NCBI GenBank assembly: GCA_017885225.1
Contig: JAFNGM010000176.1
Coordinates: 1-8,237, forward strand
Reading direction: 5' to 3'
DNA: 8,237 bases
Source of the DNA: Syntrophaceae bacterium
GTDB taxonomy: Bacteria; Desulfobacterota; Syntrophia; Syntrophales; UBA2185
Positions 1 through 5,901 of the stretch are shown piece after piece. Below the pieces are notes generated by a model that ran no database searches, was not told the DNA's origin, and saw nothing but the letters and a program-made list of their open reading frames with translations. The translations under genes were made by a program, and so were the position numbers. Position 1 is the stretch's first letter. Each line of letters opens with the position of its first letter.

Positions 1-56
1 AGAGATCGCACCAGTGCGAGAAGTTCTTCTCTTGCCTCTCCTTCTTCGTGTGCCAT
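1..56 (-). CDS. 5' end of an unidentified gene, possibly family 4 uracil-DNA glycosylase (partial)
   Basis: An ATG at 56-54 opens a frame that stays open to the window edge, giving 18 complete codons that begin MAHEEGEAREELLALVRS. The start lies 7 bases after the coaBC stop on the same strand, so the two are probably co-transcribed. A weak Shine-Dalgarno AGAGG (70-74) sits inside the end of coaBC about 13 bases before the ATG, which suggests translational coupling. The acidic start followed by an amphipathic ELLALVRS helix resembles the N-terminus of family 4 uracil-DNA glycosylases, which I recall next to coaBC in related genomes. That identity is inference: no catalytic or iron-sulfur motif lies inside the window. 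The existence of a gene here is more certain than its function. Confidence 0.5.
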   Translation of the reverse strand, partial: MAHEEGEAREELLALVRS

Positions 57-63
57 GATCGTG

Positions 64-1263
64 CTATGACCTCTGTTCGATGATGTTTTTTATCCTGTTC
101 AGGATCCGGTCCGCTGCCTCCATTTTATCCATCAGAGGCACATCTTCAATATTTCCATCTGTTCCAATGATCTTCACAATATTTGTATCGTAAGCGAATC
201 CGGCACCTTCTTGTGTCACATCATTCGCGACAATAATGTCCATGTTCTTTTCCCTCAGCTTGGTCCTCGCATTCTCCATAAGATTTTCCGTCTCCACCGC
301 GAAGCCAACGAGAATACGATTTCCTTTCTTTTTACCCACCTCGGCAATGATGTCCGGATTCCTTTCCAAGCGCACGGCAAGCTCTCCCTCACGTTTCTTG
401 ATCTTTGTATTCATGCGCACCTGCGGCCGATAATCCGCCACGGCCGCGGCTTTTATGATAACAGATGCCGTCTCCATGTTTTCCATCACGGCATCCCTCA
501 TCTCCACCGCAGTGGACACGGAAATGTGCTTCACACCGCGGGGCACCGGTAATGCGGAAGGGCCGCTGATGAGGGTAACGTTGGCCCCCCTTCTCTTTCC
601 TGCAATTGCCAAAGCGTACCCCATTTTCCCCGATGAATAGTTTGTTATAAACCTCACCGGATCGAAGGGCTCCCGGGTCGGGCCGGCAGTAACCAGAATA
701 TTTTCTCCCATGAGATCTTTGTCTGTAAGGACAGATTCAATCTCTTCCATAATATCAGGGATCTCCGCAAGTCTCCCGTAACCCTCGGCGCGGCAGGCCA
801 ATTCGCCAAACGCGGGCTCTATGAACAGATAGCCGCTCGCGGATAGTTTGTTGATGTTTTCCTTCACGATGATGTTCCCATACATGTTTGTATTCATCGC
901 GGGACAGATAAGAACCGGCGCTTTTGTAGCCATGACGGTTGTCGTTAAAAGGTCGTCCGCCAAGCCAGAGGCGATCTTACCGATGACGTTTGCCGTTGCC
1001 GGCGCGATCACCACTGCATCCGCGAACTCCGCAAGTGAAATATGAGCCATCTCGAAATCTCTCATTGGAACATACATATCCATAAATACGGGATGTCCGG
1101 AAAGGGTCTGAAGGGTGAGGGGCGTAATGAATTCTGCTGCATTCTTCGTCATGATCACCCGGACAGAAGCCTCCCTTTTTACACACTCTCTCGTTAACTC
1201 TGCGGCCTTATACGCGGCGATGCCTCCTGTAATACCAAGGACAATTTTTTTTCCCTTCAGCAT
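64..1263 (-). CDS. coaBC: Bifunctional phosphopantothenoylcysteine decarboxylase / phosphopantothenate-cysteine ligase CoaBC
   Basis: CoaBC carries out two consecutive cytosolic steps of coenzyme A synthesis: CTP-dependent joining of cysteine to 4'-phosphopantothenate, then FMN-dependent decarboxylation to 4'-phosphopantetheine. With the ATG start at 1263 the protein has 399 residues, the normal length. The N-terminal CoaC flavoprotein half (about 1-180) has the ITGGIAAYK nucleotide loop, catalytic His74 in EMAHISLA, the substrate-binding PAMN motif at 121-124, and the active-site cysteine in LACRAEGYGR (Cys157). The CoaB half (about 187-399) has TAGPT at 192-196, the RFITNYSSGKMG stretch (204-215), AVADYRP (274-280) and the KIKK lysines at 287-290. 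All expected catalytic residues are present. A GTG at 1278-1276 would add five residues, but the strong GAGGGG site 7 bases before the ATG decides for 1263. It is transcribed from its own promoter, divergently from the M23 gene. Confidence 0.96.
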   Translation of the reverse strand: MLKGKKIVLGITGGIAAYKAAELTRECVKREASVRVIMTKNAAEFITPLTLQTLSGHPVFMDMYVPMRDFEMAHISLAEFADAVVIAPATANVIGKIASGLADDLLTTTVMATKAPVLICPAMNTNMYGNIIVKENINKLSASGYLFIEPAFGELACRAEGYGRLAEIPDIMEEIESVLTDKDLMGENILVTAGPTREPFDPVRFITNYSSGKMGYALAIAGKRRGANVTLISGPSALPVPRGVKHISVSTAVEMRDAVMENMETASVIIKAAAVADYRPQVRMNTKIKKREGELAVRLERNPDIIAEVGKKKGNRILVGFAVETENLMENARTKLREKNMDIIVANDVTQEGAGFAYDTNIVKIIGTDGNIEDVPLMDKMEAADRILNRIKNIIEQRS

Positions 1264-1270
1264 TTCTTTA

Positions 1271-1276
1271 CCCCTC
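1271..1276 (-). promoter_or_regulatory. Ribosome binding site that fixes the coaBC start
   Basis: GAGGGG lies 7 bases upstream of the ATG at 1263-1261. It overlaps the alternative GTG start at 1278-1276, so that GTG cannot be served by it. This favours the shorter protein beginning MLKGKKIVLGITGG, which also matches the usual CoaC N-terminus. Confidence 0.8.
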
Positions 1277-1324
1277 ACGCGCTTGTTGAATATCCCGTCA
1301 AATCAGGTCATTAATTGAGCTTTA

Positions 1325-1353
1325 CATATAACAATTCTCATAGACAAGTTCAA
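1325..1353 (-). promoter_or_regulatory. Sigma70-like promoter for coaBC with extended -10
   Basis: The -35 box TTGAAC (1353-1348) is separated by 17 bases from TATATG (1330-1325). A TG at 1333-1332, one base before the -10 box, makes it an extended -10 promoter. The predicted start of transcription near 1318 would give a leader of about 55 bases before the coaBC ATG. The call rests on consensus matching and spacing only. Confidence 0.5.
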
Positions 1354-1393
1354 GGGGTATTGCGAAGATCCGCACATATTTAAAGTTTTTACC

Positions 1394-1422
1394 TTGCAAA
1401 GAAGTGGAAAAATCATTATATG
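1394..1422 (+). promoter_or_regulatory. Sigma70-like promoter for the M23 peptidase gene
   Basis: TTGCAA (1394-1399) and TATATG (1417-1422) are separated by exactly 17 bases, facing the M23 gene. Predicted transcription would start near 1429 and leave a leader of about 165 bases, longer than usual. The left arm of the ATGTTCG/CGAACAT inverted repeat begins inside the -10 box. Assigned by consensus matching only. Confidence 0.45.
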
Positions 1423-1594
1423 TTCGCCCGGTATATGTTATGCGTACTGCCCGAACATCATAATAAACAGTGAGGATTGATCGCCAGTAAGCACTCATGC
1501 ATCACAATGGGGGATTCCCCCGTCAGAATTCATATCAAGATTTTTTTGAAAGGAGCCCAAGTGGAGGGGCCTTTGTTCCTTAGAATGACATTTT

Positions 1595-2923
1595 ATGAAA
1601 ACATACAAACCATTTATAATCGCTTCTTTCGTCATCCTGCTTGCCGGTTTTGGCTTTTGGTTTTTTAATTCTTATGGCGAATGGGAAAATCCTCTTGTGA
1701 GGATAGATCAGGATTTAAGTTCCGTAGGAAAATATGCAACCGCACACATCACTTTCATAGATACAAAGAGCGGTCTGCGCTCGACAGGCGTTACCATCGC
1801 GCAAGGTGACAGAGTAGCGGTACTTTCATCTATCAATTATCCTGATGCCGTGACGAAGGAAACCACGGTGGCCATCACGATTGATACGACAGCATTGAAA
1901 CTTCACGATGGCCCGGCTGTGCTTAATATATCCGCAACAGATAATTCCCTCTGGAAAAACCAGACCACCTTAACCAGACAGCTTACTATCGATGCGACAC
2001 CGCCGCAGATATTTTTGCTTACGGCCACCAACAATATTAATCCCGGTGGAACCTGTATGATCTTGTACAAAATTTCCAAGCCGTTTACGACAACAGGGGT
2101 CAAGGTAGAAAATCAGTATTTCCCTGGATACGTCACGACCGTTTCAGAAAAACCATGTGTGATCAGTTATTTTTCCATAACTCCTGAAGCCAAGGCTGGC
2201 GCGATAAGCATAAAGGTTACCGCCAGAGACCAAGGTGGAAATGAGACTGCGGTGAATCTGCCCCATCTCATCAGAAATAAGAAATTTCGAAGTGACAAAA
2301 TGGTACTGAGTGAGACCTTTTTGCAGCAAAAAATGCCAGAGTTTCAAAGTCACAATCCTGTCCTCCAGGGTAAAACTCTACTGGATACATTTATTTACGT
2401 GAACAGTCAGATGAGAATAGATAACGATACTGCCCTTCGCGAGATTTGTCAAAAATCTCACCCACGGCAATTGTGGGAGGGAACATTTCTGAGGATAAAA
2501 AATGCAGCCCCTATGGCCTTATTTGGTGATAAAAGAACCTATCAATACCAAGGCAAATCAATTGGTGAAAGCACCCATATGGGTGTTGACCTTGCCTCGA
2601 CTGCGAATGCACCTGTTGAGGCATCAAACAACGGAATCGTCGCCTATACGGGATACCTCGGCATTTACGGCAATATTGTTGTTATCGACCACGGTCTTGG
2701 ATTTTTCAGCATCTATGGTCATCTCAACGGTATAGATGTGCAGAATGGGCAGGAAGTAAAAAAGGGGAATATCATTGGTCGCACCGGTTCAACAGGCCTC
2801 GCAGGGGGCGATCATCTGCACTTCGGATTGCTGATTGGGGGTCGCTTTGTAAATCCTCAGGAATGGTGGGATACCCATTGGATAGACGACAATGTGAGCA
2901 AAAAGATGTCCGTTTCTTTCTAA
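1595..2923 (+). CDS. Membrane-anchored periplasmic M23 (LytM-type) peptidoglycan endopeptidase
   Basis: This 442-residue protein is predicted to be a zinc metallopeptidase that cuts peptidoglycan cross-link peptides in the periplasm. A short basic start and a hydrophobic segment at about 7-25 look like an uncleaved signal anchor. Residues about 30-225 are beta-rich and resemble Ig-like repeats, with cysteines at 154 and 188 that could pair. A linker containing FLQQKMPEF (242-250) follows. The C-terminal M23 domain (about 305-425) keeps all key residues: HMGVD gives zinc ligands His328 and Asp332, YGHL gives His376, and HLHF gives His407 and ligand His409. It should therefore be active rather than an EnvC-like activator; there is no long coiled coil. 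A TGA at 1586-1588 blocks any earlier in-frame start, yet no good ribosome binding site precedes the ATG. The gene opposes its neighbours and overlaps the end of rapZ by 4 bases. Confidence 0.92.
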   Translation: MKTYKPFIIASFVILLAGFGFWFFNSYGEWENPLVRIDQDLSSVGKYATAHITFIDTKSGLRSTGVTIAQGDRVAVLSSINYPDAVTKETTVAITIDTTALKLHDGPAVLNISATDNSLWKNQTTLTRQLTIDATPPQIFLLTATNNINPGGTCMILYKISKPFTTTGVKVENQYFPGYVTTVSEKPCVISYFSITPEAKAGAISIKVTARDQGGNETAVNLPHLIRNKKFRSDKMVLSETFLQQKMPEFQSHNPVLQGKTLLDTFIYVNSQMRIDNDTALREICQKSHPRQLWEGTFLRIKNAAPMALFGDKRTYQYQGKSIGESTHMGVDLASTANAPVEASNNGIVAYTGYLGIYGNIVVIDHGLGFFSIYGHLNGIDVQNGQEVKKGNIIGRTGSTGLAGGDHLHFGLLIGGRFVNPQEWWDTHWIDDNVSKKMSVSF

Positions 2924-3786
2924 CTCTTATTGATATCCCGGTGATTAATCGTCACGACGTAGTTGTGATCCGTAAAATATTCTCCGAGTGTATTTGCCAT
3001 AACGACTGACCGATGCCTGCCACCCGTGCATCCCAGGGCAATATTGATCCTCGCTTTTCCTTCTTTTTCATAAAGAGGAATGAGAAAGGCCATCAATTCA
3101 AAGAGTTTTTGAACAAAGAGTTTGCTGTCTTCTGATTCAAGCACATACTCACGCACATCGGGATGATGCCCGTCATAGCATCTAAGCTCCTCAATAAAAT
3201 AAGGATTGGGAAGAAATCTTACATCCAGCACAATATCTGCATCAACGGGTACTCCATAACGATATCCGAATGATGTTACATGAATGATCATCTTTTGAAT
3301 TGCCGATGAATATATGAAATGCCTTTGAACCACATCCTTGAGCTGATGCACGTTCAAGGAGGTAGTGTCAATAACTTTGTCCGCCATGTGCTTCAAAGGG
3401 GCAAGCTTCTCTCTTTCCAGATTAATGCCATCCATCACAGAACCCTTTATAGACAGAGGATGTACTCTCCTTGTTTCACTGAATCGGTGTAAAAGGGCAT
3501 CATCACTTGCATCCAGAAATACTATTTCTATCCTGTACCCAATATTTTTCAATTTTGTGAAAATCTTAGTATATTTTTCAAGAAAACTTTGCTCCCGCAG
3601 GTCCATGACCATTGCGACATGTGCGCTTCTCTTTGAAGCATCAGACTGAATCTTGAGAAACCTGGGAAGGAGGACCACAGGCATATTATCAACGCAAAAA
3701 AAACCGATATCTTCCAGTGCGCGGAGCGCCGTGCTTTTTCCTGACCCTGAAAGTCCCGTGATAATTACCACATGCATGCTCTTCAT
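2920..3786 (-). CDS. rapZ: RNase adapter / P-loop nucleotide-binding protein RapZ (YvcJ family)
   Basis: This is a 288-residue protein, the usual RapZ length. Near the N-terminus is the Walker A loop GLSGSGKST (11-19), followed by VDNMP (32-36) and the ETRRVHPL stretch (104-111). The C-terminal domain carries FGYRYG (173-178), [14 protein letters not shown] (182-195) and GCTGGRHRS (252-260), which are hallmark motifs. In E. coli RapZ binds the small RNA GlmZ, directs RNase E to it and so adjusts glucosamine-6-phosphate synthase; in Bacillus the homologue YvcJ is a nucleotide-binding protein. The role in this lineage is not established and no GlmZ-like RNA is visible here. The ATG overlaps the hprK stop as ATGA and is served by GAGAGG (3798-3793) with 6-base spacing, so translation is probably coupled to hprK. 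An in-frame ATG three codons later is worse placed. Confidence 0.95.
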   Translation of the reverse strand: MKSMHVVIITGLSGSGKSTALRALEDIGFFCVDNMPVVLLPRFLKIQSDASKRSAHVAMVMDLREQSFLEKYTKIFTKLKNIGYRIEIVFLDASDDALLHRFSETRRVHPLSIKGSVMDGINLEREKLAPLKHMADKVIDTTSLNVHQLKDVVQRHFIYSSAIQKMIIHVTSFGYRYGVPVDADIVLDVRFLPNPYFIEELRCYDGHHPDVREYVLESEDSKLFVQKLFELMAFLIPLYEKEGKARINIALGCTGGRHRSVVMANTLGEYFTDHNYVVTINHRDINKS

Positions 3787-4661
3787 GATTTGCCTCTCTC
3801 CCTGGTCACTGTTCGGGCGATATTCTCAACATGTATATGCGTATTCGCGCTCCATGGGAACACCGGCAAACCGAAACAGGGTAGCGTGACTCCCATAATA
3901 TGTCGAAACAGTTTCGCGTGATGGTTACTTGCTTTTTCCTGAGCTTGACGTGTTTTTTGAAATTCGATCATGAGATTAACAACTGTTTCATCCCGAATAG
4001 AAGCAGGACCGAAATGCTGTTTTGCGTCAATGAGACCAATGGATTTTATATCGATAAGATGTTTCACAAGGCCTTGACTTCGACCATACAAAAGAGCACT
4101 TCTTTTTTCGACCTCCACCGCATCATCCGCTATCCACACATGTCCTCTCTCTGTCAGCTTGCATGCGCATTCAGTCTTGCCGCTCCCGCTCTCTCCCGTG
4201 ATCACTATACCATGGCCGAATACATTTACAAGAGCCCCGTGCAGTGAAATGATATTTTCAATTTTCTCCCGCAAGACACCCGTCAGACGACTTTCTAAAT
4301 GGAACTCATCATAGAGCGAAGTGAACATGGGAATATGATGAGATTCTGAAAGAGATCGCATAAAATCCGGCACCAACGAGGTCTCGGAGAGGGCGAGACA
4401 TAAAACCCCGGATGATATGATGTGTTGAAAGAAAACTTTTTGTGCTTTTGATGTATTAAACGCGAGCTTTGAAAGGTATAACGGTGTTACTACAAGGACG
4501 GAATCGGGAATCAGCATGTCCCAGAAGCTTTCTTCCCCCGTGTAGCGCTGCACACGAACATGGCATATTTCTCTCATCCAACCGGACTTGCCGGTCATTT
4601 GTGTAATTCCTAATGCATTTTGATCATCTTCGAATATATCTTTTAACTTCACCGCAGACAT
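3783..4661 (-). CDS. hprK: HPr kinase/phosphorylase HprK, with diverged signature motif
   Basis: HprK phosphorylates the PTS phosphocarrier HPr on a regulatory serine with ATP or pyrophosphate and also removes that phosphate. The 292-residue protein starts [10 protein letters not shown], as HprK N-terminal domains do. The kinase half has the His-Gly pair at 141-142, Walker A GESGSGKT (156-163), the ADDAVEVE acidic motif (Asp179, Asp180) and [10 protein letters not shown] (217-226). Two places deviate. The family signature, normally close to E-I-R-G-L-G, reads D-I-K-S-I-G at 204-209. The usual C-terminal PGRN loop is FPWSAN at 268-273. The protein is also slightly shorter than the 305-320 residues typical of the family. 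No Shine-Dalgarno is seen before the ATG; the start is chosen by alignment to the family, and a hairpin lies 20 bases upstream. Stop and rapZ start overlap. HPr itself is not encoded in the window. Confidence 0.9.
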   Translation of the reverse strand: MSAVKLKDIFEDDQNALGITQMTGKSGWMREICHVRVQRYTGEESFWDMLIPDSVLVVTPLYLSKLAFNTSKAQKVFFQHIISSGVLCLALSETSLVPDFMRSLSESHHIPMFTSLYDEFHLESRLTGVLREKIENIISLHGALVNVFGHGIVITGESGSGKTECACKLTERGHVWIADDAVEVEKRSALLYGRSQGLVKHLIDIKSIGLIDAKQHFGPASIRDETVVNLMIEFQKTRQAQEKASNHHAKLFRHIMGVTLPCFGLPVFPWSANTHIHVENIARTVTRERGKS

Positions 4662-4680
4662 GCAAGTATCATACCCGGAT

Positions 4681-4705
4681 GCCTCAAGAATTCTTACCTT
4701 GAGGC
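4681..4705 (-). promoter_or_regulatory. Perfect 8-bp hairpin in the hprK leader
   Basis: GCCTCAAG (4681-4688) and CTTGAGGC (4698-4705) form a perfect 8-bp stem with a 9-base loop. It ends 19 bases before the hprK ATG. It lacks a following T-run on either strand, so it is not an intrinsic terminator. The only GAGG near the start is inside the arm proximal to hprK, so the hairpin could affect translation or mark a processing site. The function is inference. Confidence 0.5.
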
Positions 4706-4710
4706 TAAAC

Positions 4711-4763
4711 CCTAAGGTTATCCTAAGGAAAATTCTTAGTCCTAAAACTTATACAGAATTCTT
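4711..4763. repeat. Short AT-rich repeats between ptsN and hprK
   Basis: CCTAAGG occurs at 4711-4717 and 4722-4728 with an 11-base period, and a partial copy CCTAAAA begins at 4741. The palindrome-like AGAATTCTT appears at 4755-4763 and also in the hairpin at 4687-4695, with a variant AAAATTCTTAG at 4729-4739. CTAAGGA (4723-4729) can pair with TTCTTAG (4733-4739) with one G-T wobble. These may be degenerate repeats or leader structure. Confidence 0.4.
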
Positions 4764-4775
4764 TTAAAAAAGGGC

Positions 4776-5237
4776 TCAGCATGCGTCATCCTTATCTGCA
4801 ATTATCGTGTATAATTCATTCTTCGATTTCGCTTCCATAAGCATTTTCCTGAATGCGTTATCCTTGAGCATTTTAGAGATTTTGGCGAGTACTTTCAAAT
4901 GCTGGCCCGTTGTATTTTCCGGTGCCAATAGTAAAAAGAAAAGATGGGCCGGTTTGCTGTCCATAGCATCAAACTCCACCCCTTCTATGCTCCTTCCAAA
5001 TGAGACAATCAATTTATCCAGATTGGCTATTTTCCCATGGGGTATGGCAATACCGTCTCCTATCCCGGTGCTTCCAAGCTTTTCTCTTTCGAGCAGTATG
5101 TTCACGACTGCCTCATGACGTAAATGTGTATCACCATGGAGAATCACACCTGATAATTCAGCAAGAACGTCTCCTTTGGTTTTAGATTGTAACCGTTCTA
5201 CGATATGTTCTTCTCTGAATATATCAGTAATTTTCAT
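4776..5237 (-). CDS. ptsN: Nitrogen-PTS EIIA component PtsN
   Basis: PtsN is the cytosolic end-point phosphocarrier of the nitrogen-related phosphotransferase system. It accepts phosphate from NPr/HPr on a histidine and acts by binding regulators and transporters rather than by moving sugar. The 153-residue protein is a single PTS EIIA type 2 domain. The core shows LLEREKLGSTGIGDG followed by IAIPHGK, with phospho-acceptor His67. The LFFLLLAPENTTGQHLKVLAKIS segment typical of the family is split across about 99-121. A GAGG site at 5248-5245 with 7-base spacing supports the start. It lies 16 bases after hpf and 114 bases before hprK. Linkage to rpoN is the classical arrangement from which the ntr name derives. 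Enzyme I and NPr partners are not in the window. Confidence 0.95.
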   Translation of the reverse strand: MKITDIFREEHIVERLQSKTKGDVLAELSGVILHGDTHLRHEAVVNILLEREKLGSTGIGDGIAIPHGKIANLDKLIVSFGRSIEGVEFDAMDSKPAHLFFLLLAPENTTGQHLKVLAKISKMLKDNAFRKMLMEAKSKNELYTIIADKDDAC

Positions 5238-5253
5238 GATAATTCCTCAAACC

Positions 5254-5793
5254 TCAGCTGCTTGTTTCTATGAGGGTGTAATTTCCGTCATCTCGAACAT
5301 ATATAATGCTGACATTTTCTGTCGAAGCATCTCTGTAGACAATAAAACGATTCTTTGACGAATCAATCTCCATTATGGCATCATCCAAAGACATAGGTTT
5401 CAATACTAACTTTCTCATTTCGACTACTTTCGATTCTTGGATCTCATCACTTTCATCCGCATAAAGTTCCACCGGGGAGATTTCGTCTCCTCTTGACGTA
5501 TTAGATTTATGACCTCTGATTCTTTCCTTACGTTTCTTGAGCTGACGTTCAATCTTTTCAATTGCATTATCAATGGCAAGATACATATCCTTGGATTCTT
5601 CCTTTGCATTCAAGTTTTGGCCATTTGTCATTAAATTCACTTCCGCCACATTTCTGAACTTCTCAACAGAAAGAACCACACGGGCCTCAACCGGAGTATC
5701 CATATATTTTTCCAGCTTTTTTAACTTCTGATCTATATAGTCCTTATGCCAGTTTTCTCCTTCTCTGTTTCTGAAGGTCACAGAAATCTTCAT
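5254..5793 (-). CDS. hpf: Long-form ribosome hibernation promoting factor HPF
   Basis: HPF binds the decoding region of the 30S subunit and silences ribosomes during starvation or stationary phase. This is the 179-residue long form: an N-terminal S30AE domain (about 1-100), an acidic linker (about 101-125) and a C-terminal dimerisation domain (about 128-177) with KPMSLDDAI (132-140) and YVRDDGNYTLIE (165-176). Long HPF joins two 70S ribosomes into 100S dimers without RMF, unlike the short E. coli HPF. A strong site AGAAGGGGG (5808-5800) lies 6 bases before the ATG. The gene has its own predicted promoter in the 108-base gap after rpoN, so it can be expressed apart from lptB-rpoN, and ptsN follows 16 bases later. 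Confidence 0.95.
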   Translation of the reverse strand: MKISVTFRNREGENWHKDYIDQKLKKLEKYMDTPVEARVVLSVEKFRNVAEVNLMTNGQNLNAKEESKDMYLAIDNAIEKIERQLKKRKERIRGHKSNTSRGDEISPVELYADESDEIQESKVVEMRKLVLKPMSLDDAIMEIDSSKNRFIVYRDASTENVSIIYVRDDGNYTLIETSS

Positions 5794-5859
5794 AAAAAAC
5801 CCCCTTCTGATTTTTATTTCATTGTACCTTTTGATTTTCCTTTTACTACAAGGGCGCGC

Positions 5860-5888
5860 ATACTAATCTTTAAATCTTCTTAGGTCAA
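5860..5888 (-). promoter_or_regulatory. Internal sigma70-like promoter for hpf-ptsN(-hprK-rapZ)
   Basis: TTGACC (5888-5883, 5 of 6 consensus bases) is followed after exactly 17 bases by TAGTAT (5865-5860, 4 of 6). Transcription would begin near 5853, giving a leader of about 60 bases. The bases directly after the -10 box are GCGCGCC, a strikingly GC-rich discriminator in an AT-rich gap. Assigned by consensus and spacing only. Confidence 0.55.
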
Positions 5889-5901
5889 ACTGTTTTTTAC
5901 A

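Larger units (their letters stand above)
1264..1594. other. 331-base divergent intergenic region between coaBC and the M23 gene
   Basis: I see no conserved protein or RNA gene here. Reading left to right it holds the coaBC ribosome binding site, the coaBC promoter (minus strand, 1325-1353), a plus-strand promoter (1394-1422), a 7-base inverted repeat (ATGTTCG at 1420-1426, CGAACAT at 1452-1458), a small G5-ATT-C5 hairpin (1509-1521), and an AAGGAG ribosome binding site (1550-1555) followed by a GTG codon at 1561. The rest is AT-rich and featureless. Confidence 0.75.

Noticed and set aside
977..1186. Out-of-frame open readings inside coaBC, rpoN, rapZ and lptB on both strands
   Set aside because: They overlap well-supported conserved genes, have low-complexity or unrecognisable products, and lack ribosome binding sites.
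1276..1278. GTG as the coaBC start (404 residues)
   Set aside because: The good GAGGGG site overlaps this GTG and is correctly spaced for the ATG at 1263, which also gives the usual CoaC N-terminus.
1509..1547. G5-ATT-C5 hairpin followed by a run of seven T (1541-1547), considered as an intrinsic terminator
   Set aside because: The T-run is about 20 bases from the stem instead of directly after it, the stem is only 5 bp, and no gene ends upstream on that strand.
4748..4776. TATAAG (4753-4748, minus) as a -10 box for hprK
   Set aside because: The box is a fair match, but nothing resembling TTGACA lies 16-18 bases upstream and there is no properly spaced TG extension.
4764..4780. CCCTTTTTT after the ptsN stop (minus strand), considered as a terminator
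   Set aside because: No stable GC-rich stem precedes the T-run; GCATGC there is only self-complementary without a loop.
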